A stretch of 64,000 nt of DNA from Halobacterium sp. KA-4 (GCF_021028995.1 NZ_JAJJZG010000001.1:62001-126000), one strand, 5' to 3'; shown: positions 25,379 to 34,338, counted from the first letter of the stretch. Notes: generated from the sequence alone by a model not told the origin. A program made the numbers and translations.

Positions 25379-25572
25379 ACCCGTCCTACGGCGAGGACAG
25401 AGAAATGCCTTGGGACGCGTGGCGCGCCGGCGGCGCGCCACGGAACGAGCGAACGGCGACCAGCGGGAGCCGTGAGCCGCATGGCCGACCGCAGGGAGGC
25501 CACGTTAGAGCGACCCGCGAGCCGCGTGCTCGACCGCAGGATGGTTTTCGAGACTACCTCGAGAGCCGAGGG
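25379..25572. repeat. Intergenic region with a perfect 11-bp inverted repeat
   Basis: The gap between two minus-strand genes holds CGTGGCGCGCC and its reverse complement around a GGC triloop (25418-25442), the strongest stem seen in the window. The rest is GC-rich with GAGCGA-like words and shows no gene. Confidence 0.5.
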
Positions 25573-26208
25573 TCAGTCGTCGTTGCCGACGCGGATGACC
25601 TGGAACAGCGATTCGAGGGGGACGTCGTCGACGTCGGCGATGCCCTGTTTGTCCACGAGCACGCCGCAGGCGACGGGTTTGCCGCCGGCGTCGCGGATGG
25701 CGTCGACGGTCTCGGAGATGGTGGTGCCCGAGGTGATGGTGTCGTCGACGACGAAACACTCGCGGTCCTCGACGCTGGCGAAGTTCCGGCTGAAACTCCC
25801 GCCGAGGTTCTCGATGTCGCCTTCCTCCCACTGGTGCTTGCGGGGAGTGTAGGTCGCGAGGTCGGTCTTCAGTTCGTTCGAGACGGCGGTCGCCAGCGGC
25901 ACGCCGGCCTTCTCGACGCCGACGATGAGGTCGACGTCGTGGCTGTGCTCGCGGAGCGCGTCCGCCAGCGCCATGCCGATGGCGTTGAGGCGCGCGCCGG
26001 CTTCGCCGATGTTGCTCCAGTCCACGTGGACGTCCTGGGGGCCACCGGACGGTTCCTCGTCGACGGGAGACGCGGTGCCGCCCGCGCGCTCGACGAGCCA
26101 GCTCGCAGTCTCCCGGGAGACGTTCAGTTCGTCCGCGATTTCGCCACGCGACAGCCCGCGGGCCGCCAATTCCGAGGCGCTGTCGATGAGGTCGTCGACG
26201 TTCTTCAT
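25573..26208 (-). CDS. gfcR: PRPP-domain transcriptional regulator GfcR
   Basis: A 211-residue protein: an N-terminal helix-turn-helix (residues about 15-45, RGLSRGEIADELNVSRETAS) joined to an orotate-phosphoribosyltransferase-like domain with the PRPP loop CFVVDDTITSGTTISETVD. GfcR proteins control sugar catabolism in haloarchaea. Its ATG overlaps the TGA of the glucose dehydrogenase gene (ATGA), so the two are translationally coupled. Placement in the Entner-Doudoroff cluster suggests it senses a sugar-derived phosphate and controls these genes. Confidence 0.88.
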   Translation of the reverse strand: MKNVDDLIDSASELAARGLSRGEIADELNVSRETASWLVERAGGTASPVDEEPSGGPQDVHVDWSNIGEAGARLNAIGMALADALREHSHDVDLIVGVEKAGVPLATAVSNELKTDLATYTPRKHQWEEGDIENLGGSFSRNFASVEDRECFVVDDTITSGTTISETVDAIRDAGGKPVACGVLVDKQGIADVDDVPLESLFQVIRVGNDD

Positions 26209-27272
26209 CTACTGTCGAATTGAACCGCCGTCTTGATGGTCGTTTCGTCGTCGACGAATGCTCGGTCGAAGTCGTCGAGGTCGTACACGCCGGTGACGAG
26301 GTCGTCGAACAGCCACTCCGGGAGCGCCTGTAGCGTGTCGACGGCGGCTTCGAAGTGCTCGACGCCGGAGTTGACGCTGCCGACCAGCGCCTTGTTCTGG
26401 AGGACGAACTCGCGGTGGAGGCGGCCGCCGTCGAGCGAGAACTCCCAGCTCTCGGGCACGCCGAGGAGCGCGCCGACGCCGTTTGGTGCGAGCGCCTCTA
26501 TCGTCTCGAAGGCGTGTTTCGGGTAGCCGGTGGCCTCGTAGACGAAGTCAATCGGTTCGTGGGCGGCTGGGATGTCGGGCACAGCGGTCTCCCGAGAGTC
26601 GACGTACGTCGCGCCGAGGTCCTCGATGACGTCGATTGTGGGGTCGGGGCGGTCGCGTCGGCCGAGGCAGTACGTCCGCTCGAAGCGCTCGTCGGTTTCG
26701 AGCATCGCGAGCGTGAGCAGGCCGAGTGAGCCGTTCCCGAGCACGAGCGCGGTCTCGGGCTGCCAGTCGAAGGCCGACCGCGAGGCGAACGCGTGCTCGA
26801 AGGCCTTCTCGGAGATGCTGACGGGTTCGACGAGGAAGCCGCGGGCCGCGAGGTCGGCGGGAATCTCGACGAGGAACTCCGCGGGGCTGGTGAAGTACTC
26901 GGCCATGAAGCCGTGCGCGCCCTCGATGCCGCGCTCGTGGTACTCGCCGCCGGGTGCCATGTCGGGCTCGCCGCGCTCGAAGTAGTCGTTGGCACCGTTC
27001 GGCCGGCGGCGGACCGTCGGCACGACGACGTCGCCGGCGTCGAGGTCGGTGCCGTTCGAGTCCTCGACGACGCCGACGGCCTCGTGGCCGAGCACGAGGT
27101 GGTCGTCGCCCTCGGGGAAGCCGCCGTGGCTACCCGCGATGACTTCGTGGTCCGTGCCGTCGACGCCGACGCGGAGCGTGCGCACGAGCGCTTCCCCGTG
27201 CGCCGGGTCGGGCCGCGGCAGGTCGACGACGCGCGGCGTCCGGTCGTCGCGGGTGACGGCGATTGCGTCCAT
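26205..27272 (-). CDS. gdh: Glucose 1-dehydrogenase
   Basis: A 355-residue medium-chain dehydrogenase of the haloarchaeal glucose dehydrogenase group. The zinc site includes LVLGHEAVGVVED (His-Glu), and Asp replaces the usual first Cys in the DGTDHEV segment, as in the Haloferax enzyme. The nucleotide fold is ALVLGNGSLGLLTLAM. It oxidises glucose to gluconolactone with NAD(P)+, the first step of the semi-phosphorylative Entner-Doudoroff pathway. A TATA box (27297-27311) sits 28 bases upstream of the ATG. Confidence 0.92.
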   Translation of the reverse strand: MDAIAVTRDDRTPRVVDLPRPDPAHGEALVRTLRVGVDGTDHEVIAGSHGGFPEGDDHLVLGHEAVGVVEDSNGTDLDAGDVVVPTVRRRPNGANDYFERGEPDMAPGGEYHERGIEGAHGFMAEYFTSPAEFLVEIPADLAARGFLVEPVSISEKAFEHAFASRSAFDWQPETALVLGNGSLGLLTLAMLETDERFERTYCLGRRDRPDPTIDVIEDLGATYVDSRETAVPDIPAAHEPIDFVYEATGYPKHAFETIEALAPNGVGALLGVPESWEFSLDGGRLHREFVLQNKALVGSVNSGVEHFEAAVDTLQALPEWLFDDLVTGVYDLDDFDRAFVDDETTIKTAVQFDSR

Positions 27273-27296
27273 GTCTACCTCTCACACCCACACCGA

Positions 27297-27311
27297 CTAA
27301 ATATTTATTAT
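27297..27311 (-). promoter_or_regulatory. TATA box of gdh-gfcR
   Basis: On the minus strand the block TAATAAATATTTAGT is centred about 30 bases before the gdh ATG. It is the only strongly AT-rich block between gdh and the divergent HAD gene, whose own box is a weak CCTAAAC about 26 bases before its ATG. Confidence 0.55.
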
Positions 27312-27395
27312 GTATCGAGTAAGTTATCGTGGACGGACCCCACCCGCGCGCCGGCTCCCACCCACACCTAAACCGGTGCCGTCCGTCCAGCCGGT

Positions 27396-28610
27396 ATGGA
27401 ACGGTACGACCGACTGTACGCACTCTACGACGAGTTCGACGCGGAGACGATACGCGCCTACCAGGACCTCGTGGACCTGTTCCCGCCCGTCGACTCCCGG
27501 GTCGCCCTGGAGTACTGGGAGTCCGCCAGCGACGAACTCGCCGCCCGGAAGGACGACGTCCGCGCAGCGTTCGACGACGGCGACACGTACGCCGAATTGG
27601 TCGCGCGCGCGTCCCGCGAGCAGGCGTTCGCGGCGCTGGACCTCCACGCGAAGTACGACCGCGGCGTCAACGTGCTCGTGCTCGACGTCGACGAGACGCT
27701 GCGCTCGGCGGGCCACACGGACAACGAGATTCCCCGCGAGACGCTGCACTTGCTCACGGAGTTCCACGAGGCCGGCGTCCCCATCGTCATCTGCACCGGA
27801 CAGACCCTGGAGAACGTCAAGGGCTTCCTGATTCAGGGGCTCGGGAACGAGCTCGTCCACTCGGGGAACGTCTCCATCGTCTACGAGGCGGGGACGGGCG
27901 TGTTCACACCCGGCCACGGCCCCGACACGAAACAACTGCTCTACGAGGGGCTCGCGGACGACGTGCGCACGGTGTTCGACGACGTGCGCGCCCGCGTGCT
28001 CTCCGAGGCTCCGGAGGGTATCCGGCAGGGCTGTCATCTCCAGGGCAACGAGTTCAACGTCACGCTCAAGCCGAACTTCGAGACGGGCAGCGACCGCGCC
28101 CGCGGCCTCATCGACGACGCGCTCCGGTACGAACTCGAACTGCTGGCGGACTGCGTGGCGGGCGCGACCGCCGACCACGTGCGCGCGTTCTACGCCGACC
28201 AGGACCCCGAAATCGCGGGCGTCCTCGCCGACGCCGACCAGCAGCCCGAGGACGTCACCGTCCCCGAGGACGTGCGAGCAGTGCTCGAACGAATCGACGT
28301 GGCGTACTACGAGGCCGACGCCGCCGAAATCGCGTCCCGCGAATTGAACAAGGTCGTGGGCGTGCAGGGAGCCTTCGACGTGCTCGACGTCGACGACCCG
28401 TTCGCGCTCGTGATGGGGGACAGCAAGAGCGACCTGCGCGTGATGGAGTGGGTCGCCGAAGAGGACGCGGGTATCGCGGCGGCGCCCGACCACGCCTCCA
28501 AGCGCGTCTTAGAGCACGTCTGGGAGACCGACGACCTCGTCTTCGACGAGGGCGCAGCCGACGAGGTGCTCAGGACCGCGTGGGCGCTGAATCGGCTCGC
28601 AGAACAGTAG
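27396..28610 (+). CDS. HAD-superfamily hydrolase of unknown substrate
   Basis: A 404-residue protein. Residues 1-90 form a helical segment. Motif I of HAD phosphatases is LVLDVDETLR (about residue 95), motif II is the Thr in VICTGQT, and motif IV is MGDSKSDLRV near residue 345. A large insert of about 150 residues lies between (cap region, including LQGNEFNVTLKPNF). The acidic DxDxT motif is intact, so it is probably an active phosphatase. It is divergent from gdh and near kdgA-gnaD, so a sugar-acid phosphate is a reasonable substrate guess only. Confidence 0.75.
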   Translation: MERYDRLYALYDEFDAETIRAYQDLVDLFPPVDSRVALEYWESASDELAARKDDVRAAFDDGDTYAELVARASREQAFAALDLHAKYDRGVNVLVLDVDETLRSAGHTDNEIPRETLHLLTEFHEAGVPIVICTGQTLENVKGFLIQGLGNELVHSGNVSIVYEAGTGVFTPGHGPDTKQLLYEGLADDVRTVFDDVRARVLSEAPEGIRQGCHLQGNEFNVTLKPNFETGSDRARGLIDDALRYELELLADCVAGATADHVRAFYADQDPEIAGVLADADQQPEDVTVPEDVRAVLERIDVAYYEADAAEIASRELNKVVGVQGAFDVLDVDDPFALVMGDSKSDLRVMEWVAEEDAGIAAAPDHASKRVLEHVWETDDLVFDEGAADEVLRTAWALNRLAEQ

Positions 28611-28611
28611 G

Positions 28612-28881
28612 TTAGCTGGCGAGGCTGAAGCGGACGGTGTCGCCCTCGTGGAGGCGACTGCCGGCGGAGAGCGGCTCGCTGTCCGTGGAGTCCCGGACGA
28701 CTACCGTGTCCGTGCGGAGCCGCGACCCTTCGAGGACACCCGCGCGGACGTGGGACCCGAGTTCGTCGGCGAGCGCGTCCACGACGTCGGCGACGGTGGC
28801 GTCGGCGGCGACGCCGACGCGGGCGCTGTGCGTGCCGGTACGAGCGGCGAGCGTTCCCGTGAGCTTCACCTCGACGTCCAT
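28612..28881 (-). CDS. MoaD/ThiS-like beta-grasp protein lacking the C-terminal Gly-Gly
   Basis: An 89-residue protein of the ubiquitin-like MoaD/ThiS family: DVEVKLTGTLAARTG at the start, a helix (TVADVVDALADEL), and GSRLHEGDTVRFS near the end. The C-terminus reads SLAS and not GG, so sulfur transfer or conjugation by the classical route is not possible. The stop codon is genuine and in frame. It might bind a partner without activation. It is convergent with the HAD gene (one base apart) and divergent from kdgA. Confidence 0.75.
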   Translation of the reverse strand: MDVEVKLTGTLAARTGTHSARVGVAADATVADVVDALADELGSHVRAGVLEGSRLRTDTVVVRDSTDSEPLSAGSRLHEGDTVRFSLAS

Positions 28882-28904
28882 GTGAGTACGTACCGACCGC
28901 GGCG

Positions 28905-28932
28905 GCAAAAAGTTTACTCACGTGTGGAAAAG
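28905..28932. promoter_or_regulatory. Divergent promoter between the MoaD-like gene and kdgA
   Basis: The block CAAAAAGTTTACT gives the minus strand an AAACTTTTTG TATA-like box 29 bases before its ATG. GGAAAAGT at 28925-28932 is 27 bases before the kdgA ATG. The promoters overlap, so the two genes may share control. Confidence 0.45.
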
Positions 28933-28955
28933 TCGTCGTCGGAACCACGGCGCTT

Positions 28956-29924
28956 ATGCTGGCGGCGGGCGACCCGCCGCACGTGCCAGACCACGCACCA
29001 GCCCCCGGCGCGGACGACCCCCTCGACCACCACGGGGTCGTCCCGCCGATCGTGACAGCGTTCCACGACGACGAAACGGTCGACTTCGAGCGCACCGCCG
29101 AGCACGCCCGGTTCGTCGTCGACCGCGGCGTCGACGGCGTCTTCCCGCTCGGGACGAACGGCGAATTCCCCCTGCTGACGGGCGGCGAGCGACAGCGCGT
29201 CGTCGAAGCCGTCGTCGACGAAGTCGGCGGCGAGGTTCCGGTCATCGCCGGCGTCGGCGCGCCGAGCACCCGGCAGACGGTCGCGCACGCCGAACACGCC
29301 GAGGAAGCCGGCGTCGACGGCGTCGTCGTCGTCACGCCGTACTACTACCCGCTGGACGACGAGGCCACGGTCGCGCACTACGAGCGCGTCGCCGCCGCCG
29401 TCGACCTCCCGGTGTACGTCTACCACATCCCCTCGAAGACGGGGAACTCGCTGTCCCTGGACGTGCTCGACGACCTCTCGGCCATCGACAACCTCGCGGG
29501 CATCAAGGACTCCTCGAAGGACGTCCCGTGGCTCGGGCAGGCCATCGACGACCACCCCGAGCTCACCTTCGTCGCGGGCTCGGACTCGCTGCTCGTGCCC
29601 GGCCTCGACCTCGGCTGCACGGGCATGGTGTCGGCGGTCGCGAACGCGTTCCCGGAACTCGTCGTAGACCTCTACGAGGCCTACGACGAGGGCAACACCG
29701 AGCACGCGCGCAACCTCCAGAGCACGGTTTACGACGTCCGCACGGCGCTCAAGCAGGGGCCGTACATGGCGGGCGTGAAGACCGCGCTCCAGTTGCGCGG
29801 GTTCGACGCCGGCCCGCTACGCTCGCCGCTGCGCACGATGGACGACGACCAGCGGGAGGCCCTCGAAGTCCGGCTGGACGAACTCGGCCTCCTCGAAACC
29901 ATAGATTTACACCGAAACGAGTGA
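28956..29924 (+). CDS. kdgA: 2-keto-3-deoxygluconate (phospho)gluconate aldolase
   Basis: A 322-residue dihydrodipicolinate-synthase-family lyase. The Schiff-base Lys lies in LAGIKDSSKD, and the family motif GTNGEFPLL and the catalytic Tyr in YVYHIPSKTG are present. It cleaves 2-keto-3-deoxy-6-phosphogluconate or the unphosphorylated form to pyruvate and a triose. It is ten bases before gnaD, the preceding step of the pathway. The start may be this ATG (27 bases after a TATA-like box) or the GTG at 28983 before PDHAPAP. Confidence 0.9.
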   Translation: MLAAGDPPHVPDHAPAPGADDPLDHHGVVPPIVTAFHDDETVDFERTAEHARFVVDRGVDGVFPLGTNGEFPLLTGGERQRVVEAVVDEVGGEVPVIAGVGAPSTRQTVAHAEHAEEAGVDGVVVVTPYYYPLDDEATVAHYERVAAAVDLPVYVYHIPSKTGNSLSLDVLDDLSAIDNLAGIKDSSKDVPWLGQAIDDHPELTFVAGSDSLLVPGLDLGCTGMVSAVANAFPELVVDLYEAYDEGNTEHARNLQSTVYDVRTALKQGPYMAGVKTALQLRGFDAGPLRSPLRTMDDDQREALEVRLDELGLLETIDLHRNE

Positions 29925-29934
29925 ACCTTCGACT

Positions 29935-31173
29935 ATGGGGATAGATTACAGCGACCTCCACGACCCGAACGCGGAGTACACGATGCGCGAGCTCTCGGCG
30001 GAGACGATGGGCGCCGACCGGGAGCGGCCCGCACCCCGCGACCTCGAAATCACGGACGTACAGACGACGATGGTCGACGGGAACTTCCCGTGGACGCTCG
30101 TCCGCGTCTACACCGACGCGGGCGTCGTCGGCACTGGCGAAGCCTACTGGGGCGCCGGCGTCCCCGAACTCATCGAGCGGATGAAGCCGTTCGTCATCGG
30201 GGAGAACCCCCTCGACATCGACCGCCTCTTCGAGCACCTCGTCCAGAAGATGAGCGGCGAGGGCTCCGTCGAGGGCGTCACTGTGACGGCCATCTCCGGC
30301 ATCGAGGTCGCGCTCCACGACCTCGCCGGGAAAGTGCTGGACGTGCCCGCCTACCAGCTGCTCGGCGGGAAGTACCGCGACGACGTGCGCGTCTACTGTG
30401 ACTGCCACACCGAGGAGGAAGCCGACCCCGAGGCGTGCGCCGACGAAGCCGAACGCGTCGTCGAGGAACTCGGTTACGACGCCCTCAAATTCGACCTCGA
30501 CGTGCCCAGCGGGCTAGAGAAGGACCGCGCGAACCGCCACCTCCGCCCAGGCGAGATTCGCCACAAGGCCGAAATCGTCGAGCAGGTCACCGAGCGCGTG
30601 AAAGACCGCGCGGACGTCGCCTTCGACTGCCACTGGACGTTCTCCGGTGGCTCGGCGAAGCGCCTCGCCAGCGAGCTCGAGGAGTACGACGTCTGGTGGC
30701 TCGAAGACCCCGTCCCACCGGAGAACCTCGACGTGCAGGAGGAGGTCACGAAGTCCACGACGACGCCAATCGCGGTCGGCGAGAACCGCTACCGCGTCAC
30801 CGAGGAGCGCCGCCTCATCGAGAACCAGGCCGTCGACATCGTCGCGCCCGACCTCCCGAAGGTCGGCGGCATGCGCGAGACGCAGAAAATTGCGGACGTC
30901 GCCAACCAGTACTACGTGCCGGTGGCGATGCACAACGTCTCCTCGCCCATCGCGACGATGGCGAGCGCCCAGGTCGGCGCCGCCATCCCGAACAGCCTCG
31001 CCGTGGAGTTCCACTCCTACGAGCTCGGCTGGTGGAGCGACCTCGTCGAAGAAGACGTCATCGAGGACGGCTCCATCACCGTCCCCGAGAAGCCCGGCCT
31101 CGGCCTCACGCTCGACATGGATGTCGTCGAGGAACACATGGTCGAAGGCGAGACCCTGTTCGACGAGGCGTAA
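29935..31173 (+). CDS. gnaD: Gluconate dehydratase (enolase superfamily)
   Basis: A 412-residue mandelate racemase/enolase-superfamily enzyme. Metal ligands are visible in VAFDCHWTFSGG (Asp), WWLEDPVPPEN (Glu) and AVGENRYRV (Glu). The acid/base His is in VPVAMHNVSSPIATM. It dehydrates gluconate to 2-keto-3-deoxygluconate. Together with gdh and kdgA it gives the front part of the semi-phosphorylative Entner-Doudoroff route; KDG kinase is not in the window. Its last codons and stop are repeated as a 17-bp copy 128 bases downstream. Confidence 0.92.
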   Translation: MGIDYSDLHDPNAEYTMRELSAETMGADRERPAPRDLEITDVQTTMVDGNFPWTLVRVYTDAGVVGTGEAYWGAGVPELIERMKPFVIGENPLDIDRLFEHLVQKMSGEGSVEGVTVTAISGIEVALHDLAGKVLDVPAYQLLGGKYRDDVRVYCDCHTEEEADPEACADEAERVVEELGYDALKFDLDVPSGLEKDRANRHLRPGEIRHKAEIVEQVTERVKDRADVAFDCHWTFSGGSAKRLASELEEYDVWWLEDPVPPENLDVQEEVTKSTTTPIAVGENRYRVTEERRLIENQAVDIVAPDLPKVGGMRETQKIADVANQYYVPVAMHNVSSPIATMASAQVGAAIPNSLAVEFHSYELGWWSDLVEEDVIEDGSITVPEKPGLGLTLDMDVVEEHMVEGETLFDEA

Positions 31174-31302
31174 GCCTCGTCGTGCTGGACAGACGAGCGC
31201 AGCGAGTCTGTCGGCGTTCGACCCCGCATAGCAGGGTCGAGCGAGTGAGTCGCAGCGCGAACGCAGTGAGTGACCGTCTCACTACGTTCGACGAGGCGTA
31301 AG
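31158..31302. repeat. 17-bp direct repeat flanking a 111-bp GC segment at the gnaD 3' end
   Basis: GTTCGACGAGGCGTAAG occurs at 31158-31174 (end of gnaD, including its stop) and again at 31286-31302. Between them lie two short inverted repeats (GACAGA/TCTGTC and TCGACCC/GGGTCGA) and GAGCGAG-type low-complexity sequence. This looks like a small insertion with a target duplication, or a tandem duplication that has since diverged. Confidence 0.6.
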
Positions 31303-31327
31303 TCGACCCGCCGGTACCGAATCGCCG

Positions 31328-32104
31328 CTATTCTTCGACTTCGCGGTCCCGCACGACCAGTACGGGTGCGACCGCGCCTTCCGCGACGCGCTCGGTCTCG
31401 TCGCCGAACAGCGTCGCGAACAGCGACTCGCCGCCCGCGCCCATGACGATGACGTCGAATTCGCCGGAGCGGTCGACGATGCTGCGGATGGGGTACTCCG
31501 ACTCGGTGGTCTCGGTGGCAATCTGGTCGGCGGGGAGCCCGCGCTCGGCGAGCGTCTCGCGGACGTACTCGACGGCGTCGTCGGCGTCGAAGTCGACACC
31601 GCTCTCCTCGATGCCCCAGAGCGTGACGGTGCCCTCGCCGCCCGCGAGCAGCGTGCCGACGAGGTCCGCGAGGCGGTCGGCGTCGACGGTGCCCCGAATC
31701 GGGACGACGACGTCGTGGATGTCACCGACGGGGTTCGGGAGGAGCACGGCGGTCGCGCCGACCTCCTCGGCGACGCGTTCGACGGTCTGGTCGCGGTCGT
31801 GCGTGAACGCGACCCGGGTCTCGACCTCGCGGCCGGCGGCGCGGAACGTCTCCGCGAGGTCCTCGACGGCCTCCTGCGCGCGGTCCTCGAACTGCATGCT
31901 CGCCTGCTCGGTCGGCGTCTGCTCGGGGAGGACGTGGTAGCCCAGAACGACGACGTTGGCGGGCGCGAGGAACGCGGCCAGCGACTCCGAGATGGACTCG
32001 CCCTCCAGCACTTCCACGGGTACGAGCACGCGTGGCGGCTCGCGGATGTGTAGCGATTCGTCGGCTGGCGCGAACTCGGCCGGCGTGGATTCGTCGGCTG
32101 TCAT
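31328..32104 (-). CDS. Universal stress protein (UspA family), transporter-linked
   Basis: A 258-residue protein with two UspA-like halves; the second ends with the nucleotide-loop-like VIVMGAGGESLFATLFGDE and VAPVLVVRD. Its ATG overlaps the permease stop (TGATG), so it is translationally coupled to the upstream amino-acid permease, a common arrangement in haloarchaea. It probably binds ATP or AMP and regulates the transporter. It ends about 155 bases from the convergent gnaD. Confidence 0.85.
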   Translation of the reverse strand: MTADESTPAEFAPADESLHIREPPRVLVPVEVLEGESISESLAAFLAPANVVVLGYHVLPEQTPTEQASMQFEDRAQEAVEDLAETFRAAGREVETRVAFTHDRDQTVERVAEEVGATAVLLPNPVGDIHDVVVPIRGTVDADRLADLVGTLLAGGEGTVTLWGIEESGVDFDADDAVEYVRETLAERGLPADQIATETTESEYPIRSIVDRSGEFDVIVMGAGGESLFATLFGDETERVAEGAVAPVLVVRDREVEE

Positions 32105-33531
32105 CAGAGGACCCCCTTGAGCTGCACGTCGCTCGCGTAATACTTGTACCACCCGGCGGCCGCGGCCATGATGGCGAGCCCGATTATCTGGGAGGCGCGC
32201 TGCATGAACCCGATGAGCGCGAAACTGGCGACTGCGCCGACGCCCGCGACCAGCCAGTAGGCGGGCACGCGGAAGTCGGGGTCGTACCACTCGGGTTCGT
32301 CGCGACGCATCGAAATCAGCGCGACGCACATCAGCCCGTACATCACGAGGTGGAGGAACGACGCGACCTCCGCGAGCACTTCGACCTCGCCGAGCGCGAC
32401 GAGCACGAGCACCGGGCCGCCGGCCATCGCGAGCGCGACGTGCGGCGTGCCGTACTTGAGGTTGAGGCGGCTCGCGTACTGCGGGACGAGCGCGTCCTTG
32501 CTCACCGCGAACACCGCTCGCGAGGTGGAGAGAATCGACGCGTTCGCGCTGGAAACCGTCGCCAAGAGGCCGGCAACGAGAATAGCGAGTGCGCCCGCGT
32601 CACCGAAGTACGCCCGCGCGACCTCGACGATGGCGGTCTCGCCGAACCGCGACAGCGGGTCGCTGCCGAACGCGCTCGTCGCCACGAAAATCGTCGAGAC
32701 GTAGAGGATGCCGACGATGACGACCGAGCCGACCATCGCCAGCGGGAGGTTCCGTCCGGGGTTCTTGATGTCGCCGGCGACGGTCGCGACCTGCGCGAAT
32801 CCGAGATACGAGGTGAACACGAGCGCCGCGGTCGTGAACATCGGCATCGGGCCGAACGGCATGAACGTCTCGGGCGTGCTCGCGGTCCCGAACACGCCGA
32901 CGGCGTCGAGGCCGCCGTAGCCGAGGAAGAGCACGAGAATCGTCAACAGCAGGCCGACGACGTAGTTCTGGAGTTTCGCGGCGTTCTCCGTCCCGAAGAG
33001 GTTCAGCGCCGTGAGCGCCACGCCGAACACCAGCGCCAGCGGCACGACCACCGGGATGTTCCCGACTGGGACGCCGGCTTCGAGCAGCAGGGCGGCGGCG
33101 TAGTTCCCGAAGCCGACGAGGTAGAACGCGGTCGCGAACACGAGCCCGAGCCAGATGCTGATGCCGACGACCGCGCCGGGGAGCGCGCCGAGCGCCCGCG
33201 AGATGAAGTAGTAGCCGCCGCCGGATTTGGGCATCGCCGTCGCCAACTCCGAAGCCGGGAGCGCGACGAGCAACGCGATGACCGCGCCGATGGCGAACGA
33301 CCCCGCGGCCGCAGGCCCGGCGTTACCGGCCGCCAGCCCCGGGAACACGAAGATGCCCGCGCCAATCATCGTCCCGACGCCGATGGCGACGCCGCCCTTC
33401 AGGCCGATGGAGCGTTCGAGTTCCGTCCCCTCCTCGGTGACGGTCGTCTCGCCGTCCGCCGCCGTGGGCGGCGCGACCGGTTCCGGCGTCTCGCCCGCCA
33501 CGTTCGTGCCGTTCTCGCCAGCCGTTCCCAT
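32104..33531 (-). CDS. APC-family amino acid permease
   Basis: A 475-residue membrane protein with about 12 hydrophobic helices. The first helix carries [16 protein letters not shown], the unwound G-x-G-I-F substrate-binding motif of the APC fold. The first about 45 residues are a cytoplasmic Thr/Glu-rich tail. It imports an amino acid or polyamine, probably by cation coupling; the substrate is not predictable. It forms a two-gene unit with the UspA protein that follows. Confidence 0.9.
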   Translation of the reverse strand: MGTAGENGTNVAGETPEPVAPPTAADGETTVTEEGTELERSIGLKGGVAIGVGTMIGAGIFVFPGLAAGNAGPAAAGSFAIGAVIALLVALPASELATAMPKSGGGYYFISRALGALPGAVVGISIWLGLVFATAFYLVGFGNYAAALLLEAGVPVGNIPVVVPLALVFGVALTALNLFGTENAAKLQNYVVGLLLTILVLFLGYGGLDAVGVFGTASTPETFMPFGPMPMFTTAALVFTSYLGFAQVATVAGDIKNPGRNLPLAMVGSVVIVGILYVSTIFVATSAFGSDPLSRFGETAIVEVARAYFGDAGALAILVAGLLATVSSANASILSTSRAVFAVSKDALVPQYASRLNLKYGTPHVALAMAGGPVLVLVALGEVEVLAEVASFLHLVMYGLMCVALISMRRDEPEWYDPDFRVPAYWLVAGVGAVASFALIGFMQRASQIIGLAIMAAAAGWYKYYASDVQLKGVL

Positions 33532-33579
33532 ACCGGAATCCCGACACGAACCCGGAATAAGGTACTGGCCACTCGTCCC

Positions 33580-34302
33580 CTACTCACCGAGACTGGCTGA
33601 CGTAATCTCGACGTGGCCGCGGTCGCCGTTCCAGACGGTGTCGTACTCCAACTCGATGGGACGAGACATGTGCGGGCCGTCGGTGACGAAGGTCTCGAAC
33701 TCCCCGCCCTCGCCGAGCACGTGGACGCCGTACTCGTCGTTGAGGACTTCGAGGTCGTCCAGCGCGTCGCGGTCGAGCGTGCGGCCGAGCCACGACTCGT
33801 CGAGGCCGTACGCCGCCACCTGGACGATGGTAATCTCGAAGCCGGCGGCGAGCATCTCGTCGGCGAGGTCGCGGGGGTCGCGCTGCCACAGCGGCGCGAA
33901 CACCTCGCAGCCGAGTCGCTCGGCCATCGCCTCGATGCGGGAGGTCTGGTACTCGCTCTCGACGGCGCCCGCGGTGACGCCCGCGAGCCCGCCGTCAAGG
34001 TCGGCGGCGAGGTCGGCGAGCGCGGCCTCCAGCGGTTCGAGTTCGGTGTCGCCCTGTTCGCCGGACTCGGTTGCGGCCGCCGCCTCGAAGTCGTCGGGTT
34101 CGACGTCCACGAGCGGGATGCCGATGCTCTCGGCAGCGAGGCTGGCGAGGTGCGTCGCGGGCACGTGGTACATGTACGAGTCGCCCTCGGGGTGGACGGT
34201 GACGAGGCGCGCGACGTCCAGGCCCTCTTCGAGCGCGCGGTAGAGCGCCCACGAGGAGTCCTTGCCGCCGGAGAACAGGCTCACCCACTGGCCGTCAGTC
34301 AT
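33580..34302 (-). CDS. dph6: Diphthine-ammonia ligase
   Basis: A 240-residue PP-loop ATPase. SLFSGGKDSSWAL (about residues 8-20) is the pyrophosphate loop, and GEGGEFETFVTDGP near the C-terminus is the hallmark of the Dph6/MJ0570 family. It amidates diphthine on elongation factor 2 using ATP and ammonium, the last step of diphthamide synthesis. The upstream neighbour on the same strand is a DUF373 membrane protein, about 35 bases away, so co-transcription is possible. Confidence 0.9.
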   Translation of the reverse strand: MTDGQWVSLFSGGKDSSWALYRALEEGLDVARLVTVHPEGDSYMYHVPATHLASLAAESIGIPLVDVEPDDFEAAAATESGEQGDTELEPLEAALADLAADLDGGLAGVTAGAVESEYQTSRIEAMAERLGCEVFAPLWQRDPRDLADEMLAAGFEITIVQVAAYGLDESWLGRTLDRDALDDLEVLNDEYGVHVLGEGGEFETFVTDGPHMSRPIELEYDTVWNGDRGHVEITSASLGE

Positions 34303-34338
34303 ACGCGTGCTTGCGGCGCGGCGTTGAAATACCCCACT

